Part shown: positions 1-10,645 of the stretch, piece by piece
How positions within the stretch are numbered: the first letter of the stretch is position 1
Layout: every line of letters begins with the position of its first letter
DNA from: Coenobita brevimanus
Lineage: Eukaryota; Arthropoda; Malacostraca; Decapoda; Coenobitidae
DNA length: 64,000 nt
Reading direction: 5' to 3'
NCBI GenBank assembly: GCA_032717465.1
Contig: CM064712.1
Span: 22,403,785 to 22,467,784, forward strand
The notes under the pieces: model-generated
What the model saw: only the letters and a program-made list of their open reading frames with translations
What the model was told of the DNA's origin: nothing
Databases searched by the model: none
Program-made: the position numbers and the translations under genes

Positions 1-2
1 CA

Positions 3-1116
3 GCAGCCCTCAGCTATGGGAAGATTGGACCAATCTCCCTAGATGTTGACATAGAGGATTTGGTAGATGGCCTCCGGCCTTTTGACAACGAGTCGTCTAT
101 CTTATTAGAGGCCTCTAGGATCCCTGTACGTTTTCCTGCCCCAGATGCTCCTCGGTTTTCCCAGTGGGTGCGCCTTGTGTATCGGGGCCCTCTCCCATCC
201 AAGGTGCTGTATGGATACATCTACTACAATGTAGGTATGTATACTCCTGCTTTGTTGCGTTGCTATAACTGCCTTCAGTATGGACACACGCGGATCACTT
301 GCCGCAACAAGACCAGGTGCTCGATGTGCAGTGGATACCACCCTTTCAGACCCAGTGAGGGGCAGCCCTGTGACCACATCCCCAGGTGCTACATGTGTGG
401 TGGAGATCACAGGGTGGTGTCTAAGCTCTGCCCTGTATATCAGAAGGCCTTCAAGATCCATGAAGAACTCCGCCAGGGTGTGACGCCGGCCCAGGAGGTC
501 AATAGACGGTTGCGTGCTCTCCAGCCCTTGGTCCGTCCCCCTTCAGCATTGCCCAAGTCGTCTCCCAAGGTCTCAGGTGAGGAAGGGTGTGAGTTTTGCA
601 GACAGTGTTGTTGGCCGCAACCGCTTTGCTGTGCTGGAGGACTTGAGTGATGACTGTTCCCGCCAGGATGTATCGTCAGTGGAGGTGTCGACCAACCCTG
701 CCTCCCCTGCTGCTGTTGTAATCCATGAGGCCCGTCCTTCACGTCCGGGCCGCCTCCACCCCCGTGCCCCTCACCGCCCTCCACCTAATGCTCCTTCTGG
801 ACCGGATGCGGTCCTTGCTGAGGGTGTCGGGGATGTTCCTGCCCTGCCTAGCTCTCCTGACCCACGTCTACGACAGTGTGATCGACCTACAGCCCCTTCA
901 GTGCATGCCCATCCAGTGCGAGTATCTGACCCCACCTCCAGCAATTGTTCACCCTCCTCGGACTGCCCTCCTCCCTCAGGACCTGGCCAAGGCTTTTTTG
1001 ATCTTGTCTCTGAGGCCCTGCAACTTTATCGTCACGGACTACCATTCCTTGACATCTGCTCCCACCTCTGGCCCAAGGTATTGTCCCTACTCTTGTCCTA
1101 TTCATGCCAGGCCTGA
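3..1116 (+). pseudogene. LINE ORF1 (gag-like) with CCHC zinc knuckles, frameshifted
   Basis: Nucleic-acid-binding ORF1 protein of the I-type LINE, expected to package the element RNA. The frame is open from position 3 to a stop at 648-650. It carries three Cys/His clusters: CYNCLQYGHTRITC near 259-300, then CSMCSGYHPF, then CYMCGGDHRVVSKLC near 390-430. This three-knuckle layout is typical of I/Jockey ORF1. From about 575-590 the coding sense moves to another frame (SFADSVVGRNRFAVLEDL) and runs through a Pro/Ser-rich tail to the TGA at 1114-1116, so a single frameshift splits the gene. No start codon is visible because the N-terminus is off the window. The last 13 bases overlap ORF2. Confidence 0.8.
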
Positions 1117-4100
1117 AACATCTCAGCATTATGTTTTGGAATGCGAGATCCCTTGTTCGGAAGTCACAGGATTTTAAAATACTCTTACATGATTCGAAGC
1201 CTTGTGTTGTGGGGGTATGTGAGACCTGGCTGCACCCTCACCTGCGGCTCCAACTGGGTTTTTTTTTGACATACAGGTGTGACCGTCCTCAGGGAAGGGG
1301 CGGGGGCCTGTTGTTGGCAGTGCGGGAGGACACCCAGAGTGTGCGTCTCGCCCTCACCTTGTATCCTGGGGGACGATTGGAGGTCCTGGCTGTCAGGGTG
1401 GCCCTCACGGATGGTTGGGCTTCAACCCTCCTTTGTTACAACCCCTGCCAGGATGTGTCCAGAGAGGAGCTCCTCCACTACTTTGACCAGTTGCCAGCCC
1501 CTGCCTTCATCATGGGGGATTTCAACGCCCGTCACCACCACTGGGACCCCGCCTTGGCTGGAGCCCCCAATACCACAGGTTCCTCTCTCTTCCAGGTGCT
1601 CCTTGAGTCTCACAGGTTCAGCCTTCTTACGCCTCCAGGTCTTCATACCCGGTTTGCTCCTCACAGTGGACAGGCATCTGTACTGGATCTCGGTTTGGGT
1701 GACGCAGTATTCCATCATCCGATGGTCCATGTGGGACCGTACATGGGCAGTGACCATCTTCCCGTCTTTTGTGACTACCCGACATTGTCTCCAAGAATAT
1801 CACGAGCGAGTCGTCCTCGCTGGCAGCTTCACGACGATAGATGGACGGCCTTCCAGGAGGCAGTGTCTGCTAGCTTCCCTGATCGTTGGGGCCTCTCGGC
1901 TGAGGATTTTTCACAGATGCTGGTGCAGGCTGGACATAAGGTGTTCGGTCAGTCAGCCCGCCGTAGTATAGGCCGATCGGGGGTGCCATGGTGGTCGGCT
2001 GCTTGTGCCTCGGCTGTGCAAGCCCGCCGCCAGGCCTGGCGTGCCTGGAGTCGTTACCCCACACGGGCCCTTGGGGATCGTTACCCACGCCTGGATGCAG
2101 TATGTAAGCGCACCATCAAGGTAGCCAAGCAGAAGGCATGGTCCTCTTTTTGTTCCAGCCTCTCCTTCTCCACCACATGCTCCCGCACCTGGAGGTTTTT
2201 GAAGGCCATGAAGGGTGGCCCGACAACATATTCATATCCCTTGTGTCGTGATGGAGCGGATCTCCTGGATGACCTCTCCAAGGCCGAGCTCTTGGCGTCC
2301 TTCTTTGCGTCACAGCTGGGTGTTCCACTGACTTTACCTACAGCTCCCGAATTTATTTCTGCCATCCACAGGGGCGTCTCAACTCCCCCTGCCAGTGACC
2401 TCCATTGCCCGTTCACGGCCATTGAACTCCGGGATGCCGTTGCTTCTCTACACCCGAGGAGGGCAGTTGGCCCTGACATGGTGGCTAATGACTTCCTCCT
2501 ACATCTGCCGCCCAGCCTACACAGTCACTTGCTGTCAATTTACAACAACAGCTGGCAGACCGGCACATTCCCTGAGGTATGGAAGGAGTCAGTGCTGCTG
2601 CCTTTCCCAAAGCCAGGCAGGGACCCCACCATCACGTCGTCTTATCGGCCCATCGTTCTTGTGTCCTGTGTGGGGAAGCTGTTAGAGAAACTGGTGGCTC
2701 GTCGGCTCTCTTGGTGGCTGGAGTCCCGTGGCCTGCTCTCCAGGGTTCAGTGTGGTTTCCGGCCGGGCCAGGGAGCTTTGGACGTCCTATGTCAACTGGA
2801 ACACATGGTACATGACACCTATAGACAGCGGCTGTACATGCTTGCCCTCTTTATAGATCTGAAGGGGGCCTTCGATTCAGCCCCACACGATGGCATTCTG
2901 TACCGCCTGTCGTGCCTGGGAGTCTTGGGCCCACCCCTGGCTTGGATGTCGAATTACCTTGCTGGCCGCAGCTTTGTGGTGTCAGTGGGTGGGGCCTTGT
3001 CAGATCCCCATCCTGTTCATCGGGGGGTTCCGCAAGGGTCTGTGCTCAGCCCACTCTTATTCAATGTGTTGCTGTACAGCCTGCCTCAGACACGTAATGC
3101 TACTCTCCTGGTTTACGCAGATGACATCACCATCGTGTCCCAGAGCCCTTCCTTTGTGGAGGCGCAGCAGTTTCTGCAGTCAGCGGCATCCACTTTTTTG
3201 GCTTGGGCCCGGAACTGGGGCCTTGCCATCAATGCTGACAAGAGCGCAGTGATGCCCTTCACTCTATGCCGTTTGCCATCATCTCCAGCAATTTCTCTGG
3301 ACTCAACCTCAGTCCCTGTTGTTCGGGAGCATGTGCTGCTTGGTCTCCGGTTGGATGGGCCCATCCTCACTTGGCGCAGTCACATAGAATACTTACGGTC
3401 ATCTTGTGCAAAACGACTTGACATCATGAAGAGTATTGCTGGATCCCGCTGGGGGGCAAGCAGGGACCTTTTGTTGGCGTACTATCGATCAGCCATCTTG
3501 GGGAAGATCAACTATGGCTGTTCGGTATATGGCTCAGCATCTCCTACACAACTACAACGGCTGGACACTATTCAGACGACCGCTCTCCGGATTGCGCTGG
3601 GTGCTTTCTGCTCCTCACCCACATTGTCTCTGTAGGCTGAGGCAGGTGTTCCCCCCCTCCATCATACCAGGATGAAGTTGACCTGTCGCCGCTACTTTAC
3701 TATCCAGCACTTGCCCGATGACCACCCACTCCCGGAGCTCTTTACGACGGCAGGGGTCTCGACATCTCATCCATCGTGGCCCATCAGGTCTCGACGGCCC
3801 CTCTTGGTGCGTGCTCTCCACGCTTACCACACTCTGGGACTTCCTCCACCAGCTCGCCACCCTGTCCGATCAGTATCTCCTGTGCCCCCGTGGAGGGACC
3901 TGTCCTCACCTGTGTCCTTAGACCTCCCAGAGCCCTTTTGTAAATCACAGGATGGCCACCTGGCCCCTCGCATTTTCCTGCAGATGGCTGGCTCCACCTA
4001 TCTAGGGTTCATGGCTATCTTTATCGACGGCTCCCGCTCCTCCACCCCTGTAGCAACTGCAGCTGCCATCTTCGTAGAGGACTACTCCATCTGCCAGACA

Positions 4101-4895
4101 TGGCGCTTAGGGGATGCCCATGATGTAGTCACTGCTGAACTCTTCGCAGTCTTGAGGGCCCTGCGTTTTTTGATGTCTCATTCCTCTCCTCGGCCGGTGG
4201 TCATCTACACTGACTGCAGAGCGGCCCTTCATCTCATCGCTTCTTCTAAACCCTGCTCCATACGTCATCTGGTTTATGAAATCCAGGATGACCTTGCTCA
4301 GCTGCTGCAAGGAGGCTGGAAGGTACGTCTGCAATGGATTCCCTCCCATGTGGGCATCAGGGGCAATGATGTGGTGGATGCAGCAGCTCGGATGGCCTTG
4401 ACTTTTCCTGATGTGGAGCCCTACCCCTTGCCAGCCATTACTCACCGTCGCCTCTTAGCCACGAGGTGTAGTCAGGCATGGAATGCTGATCTCTACGCCT
4501 CCCTCCCCACAACAGCGCTGGGCTTATATCGCTCCGACTCATCGGACCAACCTTGGGTACGCTCTGTCTCCCGGATCCTGGACGTCGCTATCACCCGCCT
4601 GCGTATTGGACATGTTGGACTGGCATCACATCTGCATCGGCTGCGACTGCACCCAGATCCCTACTGCCAGTGGTGTGTGAATCAAGAGGAAACTGTGGCC
4701 CACTTTCTGCTGCATTGCCCACGCTTCTACTACATCCGCACCGCCCTGAGGGAGCGCCTTGCAACCCTCGGTATCCTGGACTTCACCCTCCCCATCCTTC
4801 TTGGTGGGGTGGGCCTAGATCGGCACCTACGCCACTCAGTTATACGCCATGTTTGTGTCTTCCTTCGCAGATCGGGGCAACTTCGCCGCCTATGA
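1104..4895 (+). pseudogene. LINE ORF2: endonuclease-reverse transcriptase-RNase H, one internal stop
   Basis: Polyprotein for target-primed reverse transcription. ATG at 1104 overlaps the ORF1 stop by 13 bases. Endonuclease: FWNARS near residue 11, CETW near 39, GDFNARHHHWD from residue 138, GSDHLP near 215. RT: FIDLKGAFD with the first catalytic Asp at residue 585, GVPQGSVLSPLLFN, and YADD at 671-674 (bases 3114-3125). RNase H: FIDGSRSS near 4020, the Glu of DVVTAELFA near 4137, YTDCRAAL near 4209 and WIPSHVGIRGND near 4338-4370, so the D-E-D-H set is present. An in-frame TAG at 3633-3635 interrupts it; the same frame resumes at once (AEAGVPPLHHTR) and runs to the TGA at 4893-4895. A C-terminal zinc-finger-like CQWCVNQEETVAHFLLHC follows RNase H. 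Apart from the stop it looks intact. Confidence 0.9.
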
Positions 4896-4967
4896 TTAAA
4901 GAGTTCTGCTACACCTGAACCACCGTTAGGGCTACATCTGACTACACGTCGGGTCCAGCCCTTCAAT

Positions 4968-4986
4968 CAACACCAAGACCAAGACC
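4968..4986 (+). repeat. Short ACCAAG-type tail of the I-type LINE
   Basis: Two to three copies of ACCAAG lie about 75 bases after the ORF2 stop. They probably mark the 3' end of the element, since LINE 3' ends often carry short tandem repeats. The next coding remnant, in another family, begins about 25 bases later. Confidence 0.5.
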
Positions 4987-5010
4987 AATACCCGTGGTTA
5001 AAGGGTTAAA

Positions 5011-6730
5011 CACCTTGGACCACAAGGCATACAAGCACTCACCAACATATCAAACTACAGCTACTCAAACAACATAATACCCAACATGTGGAAGCATGGC
5101 ATTAACATCACTATCCCTAAACCCAACAAAGACCTCACGTTACCCTCCTCACACCGCCCCATCACACTCCTCTGCAGCCCCTCTGAAGTCACTGAATGAC
5201 TGGTACTACAACTAGTCACACCTCACATTCCCCTAGCCCAGTCACAACATGTCTTTAGGCCACTAGACTCCACAAACACCCTTCTTACAGACCTTACACA
5301 GAGAGTTTTCGATGGCATGAATTCAGCTAGGCCACCACACAGAACACTCCTAATCACACTAGACATTAGCAAAGCTTTTGATGCCATCCCCCGCCACAAC
5401 CTCACAAACAAAATACTCAACACAAACATGCACAATAACATAAAAAGATGGCTGGCAAACTACTTAGTAGGCAGTTGTGCACACGTAACATTTGCTGGTC
5501 AGTCTTCTAACATCAGAAACTTCACAAACGGCATCTCCCAAGGATCTGTTTTGTCCCCTACACTCTTTAACCTATACATGCATGACATACCCACACCCCA
5601 CACACCACAGATACACATAGCTTCCTATGCAGATGATATAACACTTACACGTACGCACCAAAATGCAAACACAGCTGCACACATCATTCAACCTTACCTC
5701 AACACACTACACAAATGGTTCACCACAAACAGGCTCAAAATAGCCCTACCCAAATCTACAGTGACCCTTCTCACAAACTGGACAGCAGAACACAGTCACA
5801 TCCCACACCTCACCATAAACAACACTCCCCCATCACACACACACACCCTTGGTGTAACATACAATACATCAATGTCATTTGAACAACACATCACAAACAT
5901 TAAAAATAAAATAACATTAAGACTCAATGCTTTGAGGTCACTTGCCCATACAACATTCGGACACAACAAAGAAACCACCACCACAGTATATAAACAATAC
6001 ATACATTCAGTGATGAATTATGCAAGCCCTGCTTGGGCTTCTAACCTCACCAAAACACACTACAACACTACAGACCATACGGAACAAGGCCCTAAAAATA
6101 ATCACAGACTGCACAGCTACTACACCCACAGACCACCTGCATCAAGAAACCAAAGTCCTCTAAGTCAAGGATCACCTAGACATGAGAGGCACCTAGTTTC
6201 TTGCTGCAGCCTCCACAAACCCACAACTTCCACTATATTACATGGCAGCACATCCACCCACACCACTGAACATCAAAACAACACCCAGCACACAATATCA
6301 TACACAAATACTGTCATCTCTTCCCCCCTCGCTCACCTCAGACCAGTTTCCAGAAGCATATGCACACTCAGATCACTCGCCGCTCCATTCAGTCACTTAA
6401 AGACAACACACAGCTGCATCCACGGCCTCCTGACATCCACCCTTCTGAATCCTATCTCCCTCATGAGGACAGGGTCCACCTGGCCAGGCTGAGAGGTGGG
6501 CACCATCCAGCCCTGTTAACTACCAGAAGAGGCTAGATGACTCCGTCACTGATGCCTGTCCAGGATGCAACACAGCACCCCATACTATTAAGCACATTAT
6601 GGAAGACTGCATTGCACACAATCACCTACGCCAACAACACAACATACCCCCTTTGAGAGCTCTGTGAGAAAGCCTGGTCTTGGCCATGGCCTTCCTAATG
6701 ACTCAGGGCTGTTCGGCCAGACTGCCTAGG
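5011..6730 (+). pseudogene. Reverse transcriptase relic of the second LINE
   Basis: RT motifs occur in order: IPNMWKHGINITIPKPNKD near 5080-5135, SSHRPITLLC near 5150, then after an in-frame TGA (5197-5199) LITLDISKAFDAIP near 5350, GISQGSVLSPTLFNLYMHDI near 5530-5590 and ASYADDITL near 5620-5645, so the YADD box is intact. The frame is open from the region of 5317 to about 6060, then shifts (KALKIITDCTATTPTDHLHQ continues the sense in another frame) and picks up further stops. A C-terminal Cys/His cluster (CPGCNTAPHTIKHIMEDC) sits near 6556-6612. It is clearly non-functional. It gives no evidence of an endonuclease or RNase H. Confidence 0.8.
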
Positions 6731-6735
6731 GAACA

Positions 6736-6755
6736 ACTACTACTACTACTACTAC
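6736..6755 (+). repeat. (ACT)n microsatellite tail
   Basis: About six ACT/CTA triplets directly after the C-terminal coding remnant. This is the likely 3' tail of the LINE and marks the junction with the next, reverse-strand fragment. Confidence 0.8.
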
Positions 6756-7236
6756 AACAAGGGACTCAAAACTGACCCCTGATGCACACCAACATTCACA
6801 GAAAACTCATCACTCACATCTCCATTCACTCTTATATGGGTGCGAACACCCACATACATGACCATAACCATCCTAACCAGCCACTCCTCCATCCTAAGCT
6901 TTTTCATTGCCCACTTCACTACCTCTCTAGGGACTTTGTCAAAGGCCTTCTTCAGATCAACAGAAACAAAGTACAGTTCCCTTTTCTTTCCTATATATTT
7001 TTCCTGAAGCTGTCAAACGGTGAATATGACATCAGTGGTCCCTGGCATAAACCCAAATTGCATCTCATCAGTATTCACTGTTTCCCTAATCATACCTTCT
7101 AGAATTCTCTCCATTACCTTCATTATCTGATCTAAAAGCTTTAATCCTCTATATTTTCCTCTTTCCAGGGCATCACCCTTCCCCTTGTACACATTTACAA
7201 TTACACTCTTCAGCCAGTCATCTGGGACAACATTAT
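6754..7236 (-). mobile_element. RTE-type LINE fragment (RTE-B family)
   Basis: Reading on the minus strand, the right part gives the pre-palm RT region and the left part gives the palm GVHQGSVLS box, which is cut off at the junction with the (ACT)n tail. The nucleotide sequence closely matches the RT section of the long RTE-B copy around 23,900-24,300. It has several frame disruptions and no intact ORF. The right end stops at a (ATCT)n tract that belongs to the adjoining SINE1. Confidence 0.7.
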
Positions 7237-7603
7237 CTATCTATCTATCTATTGTCAGATGCCATAATTCCGTAAGGGGTGGCCATTTGACTTTATTTGT
7301 TTTATGGGGAGGGGCACTAACCCTCCACCAGCCCACTTGCTGACACGTAGGGAGCTCATATGGTTTGGTTATATGGTTACCACCCAGCGTTGTAAATGGT
7401 TTCTTGGCTTACAGGAAACCATTTGGCTTGTAACTCAATGTAAAGCCACCTGTAAAGGAAAGAAAAGCAATAAGAAGTGGCAGGAAAGCTGGGAGAAATA
7501 GGAAGAGAGGAGGGCAGGCACAGAAAAAGAATGATAAAGGCTAAGGAAGAAATAGGCAGCACTACATCAAGTGAGTGGATGATGGTCGCCACCACCTACC
7601 ACA
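7234..7603 (-). mobile_element. SINE1 (RTE-A-tailed non-autonomous element)
   Basis: Reverse-strand copy of a roughly 370-bp element also present at 21,391-21,768. Its 3' end is (GATA)n (seen as ATCT at 7234-7252), preceded by TGGCCACCCCTTACGG-type sequence that is nearly the same as the 3' end of RTE-A. Further in is GGAGGGTTAGTGCCCC, which resembles the RTE-A leader, and a hairpin (AAATGGTTTC with GAAACCATTT). No coding capacity. SINE1 is a label used here, not a database name. Confidence 0.7.
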
Positions 7604-8160
7604 ACTGGGACAATACACTCATATATATTCACTCTTTCTCTAATCATACCTTCTAGAACTCTCTCCATTACCTTCATTATCTGATCTAAAAGCTTTATAC
7701 CTCTATAATTTCCTCTTTCCAGGGCATCACCCTTCCCTTTATACACATTTACAATTACACTCTTCAACCAATCATCTGGGACAACATGCTCATATATAAT
7801 CAAATTTATTAGGTCAGTAACTAACCTCACCCTTATATCTCCTGAGGCCTTCAACACTTTGGCAGTCAACCCAGACACACCTGCTGCCTTCCCCAACTGC
7901 ATCCTGCCTGTCACCTCACTCACAGTAGCAGCGTCAATCAAGGGCCAAGGGCCAAACACTGGATCTGCTGGCTCCAAACCTTCCCTGTCCCAGTCAAACT
8001 CCCCATTCAACACCTGGCTATAATGCTTTCACCATGCATTTTTAAAATCCCCACTGTTCACCACTACCCTTCCTGTATCATTCTTCACACACTGCTCACG
8101 TATAATATCCCAATTATCCCTCTTCACCTGAGGTGCCACCTTAAATATCATATATAAATT
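7604..8160 (-). mobile_element. RTE-B LINE fragment with partial RT ORF
   Basis: Minus-strand open frame from about 8013 to 7567. It contains AAGVSGLTAKVLKASG, VPDDWLKSVIVNVYKGKGD, RGNYRGIKLLDQIMKVMERVL and IRERVNIYE, which are the fingers region of an RTE-like RT. Sequence to the right (to about 8160) still matches RTE-B upstream of the RT. About 160 bases (7630-7790) repeat, at roughly 90 percent identity by eye, the segment at 7077-7236 on the other side of SINE1, so this is a separate copy and not a simple continuation. Confidence 0.75.
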
Positions 8161-8595
8161 TCCTTTCCATGCAGTATAGGATACCATACATTTAAACTTT
8201 ACTGGTTTTTGTATTTCCTCAGGAAGTACACATTAATCTGTTGATTCCAGGCCAGTGATTTCTAATACTGTTGCATGGTTCTATTGATGTAACATTAAAT
8301 ACTTGTGCACTAGATAGTTTACCGTTCTGTGTGTAATGAAGTGATCTGTGGTTCAGGTGTGTGGTGAGAGAACAACTGGACATGCACAAGGCGCTAGCAG
8401 TCAGCTCATCAGAGGAGCTGATGTGGACTCTGCAGACTCCATCTAAAAGTTAATGATTGTGCCAAGACTCAAATCTTCATGTTGATGTTTCTGGCTCTGC
8501 CTTTATAAAGTGTTGCAATTTGGATGTCTGCCCTTTCCTCTCTTCCTTCCTTCCTCGTCTGTCTTTCTGTCCTTCATTCTTTCCTCTTCCTTCTG
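8161..8595. other. Unassigned AT-rich sequence
   Basis: No coding motif, TIR or tail was recognised. A short pyrimidine-rich stretch (TTCCTTCCTTCCTC) lies near 8540. It may be an old repeat remnant. Confidence 0.4.
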
Positions 8596-8693
8596 CCTAT
8601 GGGTGACTCTACACTGAATGACAAGCCAAATGGCTTCCTGTACACCAGGAAACCATTTACTATGCTGGGTGGTAACCACATAGCCAAATTATG
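8596..8693 (+). mobile_element. SINE1-related hairpin fragment
   Basis: Contains ACAAGCCAAATGGCTTCC, then CAGGAAACCATTTACTATG and GGTGGTAACCACATAGCCAAA. This matches the central hairpin and following sequence of SINE1 (compare 21,560-21,640) with several substitutions. The RTE-A-like 3' half is missing; SINE2 follows immediately. Confidence 0.55.
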
Positions 8694-8911
8694 GCACCTG
8701 GTGGTTTAGTGGGTAATTAAGGCACTCCAATCAGATTGAGCCTATGTAGGTTTATGTCCAAGGGATGGTTGGGGTTTATTGCTCATGTAATGCCATTCAG
8801 GGATGAGTGAGGCTGGTCACTCTCATCTTAAATGTCAGGATCAACTTGCCTAGCCCCGAGCTCCTATGCTGCTCTGGGGTAATGTAGGATTGGATGATGG
8901 ATGGATAGATG
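8694..8911 (+). mobile_element. SINE2, tRNA-derived head with GATGGATG tail
   Basis: The head resembles a tRNA promoter: an A-box-like TGGTTTAGTGGG at 8702-8713 and a B-box-like GGTTTATGTCC at 8749-8759, a spacing normal for RNA polymerase III. The body ends CAACTTGCCTAGCCCCGAGC, then GGATTGGATGATGGATGG. The same 3' part occurs, 5'-truncated and reversed, inside the RTE-B endonuclease at 25,771-25,850, which shows that it moves as a unit. The B box has two mismatches to the consensus. Confidence 0.6.
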
Positions 8912-10129
8912 TACTGTAAACCATTGTTTTGCATGGGTAATGTGTTCCCAAGTTATACTGTGCATTGTGCGAATGGAATCTGCACATAAAGGAGCTTAAA
9001 AATCCCCCCCCTTTTTTTTTACTTTGGGGAAAAGTGAATCAGTTTTCCCAAAGGTCCCTCTTTCGGCCCTCTATAAAGTTTTTTGTTATCTTCAATCCAG
9101 GAATGATATACAGTACACTATGACTTACTGTGAAACTGTGCCACCACTGATGTTATCTATGTCTCTGATGCACAATAATGATATGGCAGGAAATTCTAAA
9201 TACATTCCAAAAGTAATATAGCAGTTACTTGATCGTTACTCATGGAAGGAGAGTCACATTTTAATGTTTAAAGATGTATTGGTCGTGAACGTCACAATAA
9301 AGTTATATTAAATGTCAAAAAAATTGTATTTTCTGTTTATAACAGTTAATGCTCTACACAGAGTTTTGCAAACCAACCCTTAATCCCTTGACGTCGGGCT
9401 ATATTTACCACGGTCGTCCTCTCAGTACAGGCAATTTCCCAAATTTGCTTGTTTTCAAATCTGAATACTGTTTCTCAGAAAGTATAGCCCTTAGGGAAAC
9501 AAATTAAAGACTTATTTTTTTACCAACTCTTCTTCTTGTGAATGAGAGTATCCCCAGGTCTGTAGGTTGTTTCATCGATGAGCAATGATGTAAGGAAGAA
9601 CTAATTTTCGCCACAAGAGCAGAATGTGTTCGTGCATCTGCCCGCGGCACCATTTATGGCATTGCTCTCAATGTGATAACTTCTCCATTACTAGATAAAC
9701 TAGACAGAGTGGCATCCAAGGCACACATTATGGCACTGTCACTGAGCCCTTTCCCAGTTTCCTTGGAAATAGGCTTGGCAAGGGTGGATGAGGCAAAAGT
9801 CCACATGAGGCAGGAACGGAATCAGATGAGAAGATGTAAGAAAATAACGTCTTACACCTGGCAAAGTCACAGAGACAACTGAGGTATGGTTGGCTCGGCT
9901 GGTGGGACTCTCTCCCTAGCTTTTGGTGATGAGATCAAGTGGCGGCCACGTTAAACTGTGGCACAAAAACAATTGCGGCTCCTACCAACACCCAGCGGGA
10001 ACCTGGTGCCTATTTGCTGTCGGTCTATACTGACACCCGGCGGTTGGGGGTTAGTAATACTGAAAGACACAGCATTTTTTCTTTAGCTGTTTTTATATAC
10101 ATTTCCATATGGCGTTTACTGCTGTGCAA
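8912..10129. other. Unassigned sequence
   Basis: No coding gene or element was recognised. It holds C8/T10 homopolymers near 9005-9020 and short open frames without family resemblance. The segment around 9940-10060 is less AT-rich, but I cannot name it. Confidence 0.4.
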
Positions 10130-10560
10130 ATTGAATAACCATAAAATGAATCTGAACTTTTTTTTTTCCACATAGCACAAATAAGCTTCATGCAAAATTA
10201 GGGTTCACTGGACAGTGTTATTAACTTCATGGAGATGCTGGTCTAACGGCAGCTGTTGTTCCAGGTTCACAGCTGCCTGAGTAATAGATAATAAGTATAA
10301 AACAGGACTGTGGGCACATCTCACAAGCAGTACCTCAGCCAACAACTTATAGGTTATTATCCATGTAGTGTCCTCTGGAAGATTTTTTTTTTTTTTACCA
10401 CATAGGAACTGATCTTGGATGATTTACTTGCTGTGGTATGCTTTGTAGTATCTGATGCAGCTGTTGAAATAGGAAGACGATTCAGCAGTGACGGCCTGTA
10501 GATTTAAAGTTATGGTTCAGAAGCATTTGCACATGTTATTAACCAACTCCATCCTGACAG
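10130..10560 (+). repeat. Segment homologous to the zinc-finger gene upstream region
   Basis: Aligns by eye with 30,300-30,790, the sequence just upstream of the zinc-finger gene. Shared blocks include GAGCTGCCTGAGTAATA-like sequence (10,270 versus 30,460), a CACATCT...CAGTACCTC-like stretch, and GATC...GATxATTTxxxTGCTGTGRTAT (10,413 versus 30,653). The copy at 10 kb lacks about 80 bases and no zinc fingers follow it. It could be the 5' part of a decayed paralogue or a dispersed repeat. Confidence 0.5.
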
Positions 10561-10604
10561 ATTTTTAACCAATGACCTCCAGTCCCGGCAGATTTTTTAT
10601 TTTA

Positions 10605-10613
10605 TATATACAG

Positions 10614-10645
<32 letters not shown>
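10605..10645. repeat. (TA)n microsatellite
   Basis: TA dinucleotides directly abutting the left TIR of the next element, consistent with TA-targeted insertion into the tract. Confidence 0.85.

Larger units (their letters stand above)
1..5000 (+). mobile_element. I-type LINE retrotransposon, 5' end outside window
   Basis: A non-LTR retrotransposon with a zinc-knuckle ORF1 followed by an ORF2 with apurinic-type endonuclease, reverse transcriptase and RNase H in that order. The RNase H after the RT points to the I group (I, Ingi, Nimb and relatives) rather than CR1 or RTE. ORF1 is open at the left edge, so the 5' part lies outside the window. The element is visibly GC-richer than the AT-rich DNA to its right. 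Only one frameshift and one in-frame stop were found across about 4.9 kb, which suggests a recent insertion. The 3' region after ORF2 ends near 4968-4986 with a short ACCAAG-type repeat. The right boundary is approximate. The clade call is from domain order only. Confidence 0.85.
5001..6755 (+). mobile_element. 5'-truncated Jockey/CR1-superfamily LINE
   Basis: The fragment starts inside the RT domain (HLGPQGIQALTNIS from about 5011) and lacks an endonuclease, as expected of a 5'-truncated insertion. It ends in an (ACT)n tract. Codon and base usage (A/C-rich plus strand) is unlike the GC-rich LINE just upstream. The superfamily call rests on RT motifs; the precise clade is not resolved. Confidence 0.75.

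Noticed and set aside
7234..7252. Regular GATA/ATCT repeats at several sites as a CRISPR-like or regulatory array
   Set aside because: They are 4-base microsatellite tails of RTE-A and SINE1; there are no spacers.
8694..8770. Possible tRNA gene
   Set aside because: A- and B-box-like sequences are present, but no cloverleaf stems could be drawn and the B box is imperfect; a tRNA-derived SINE head fits better.
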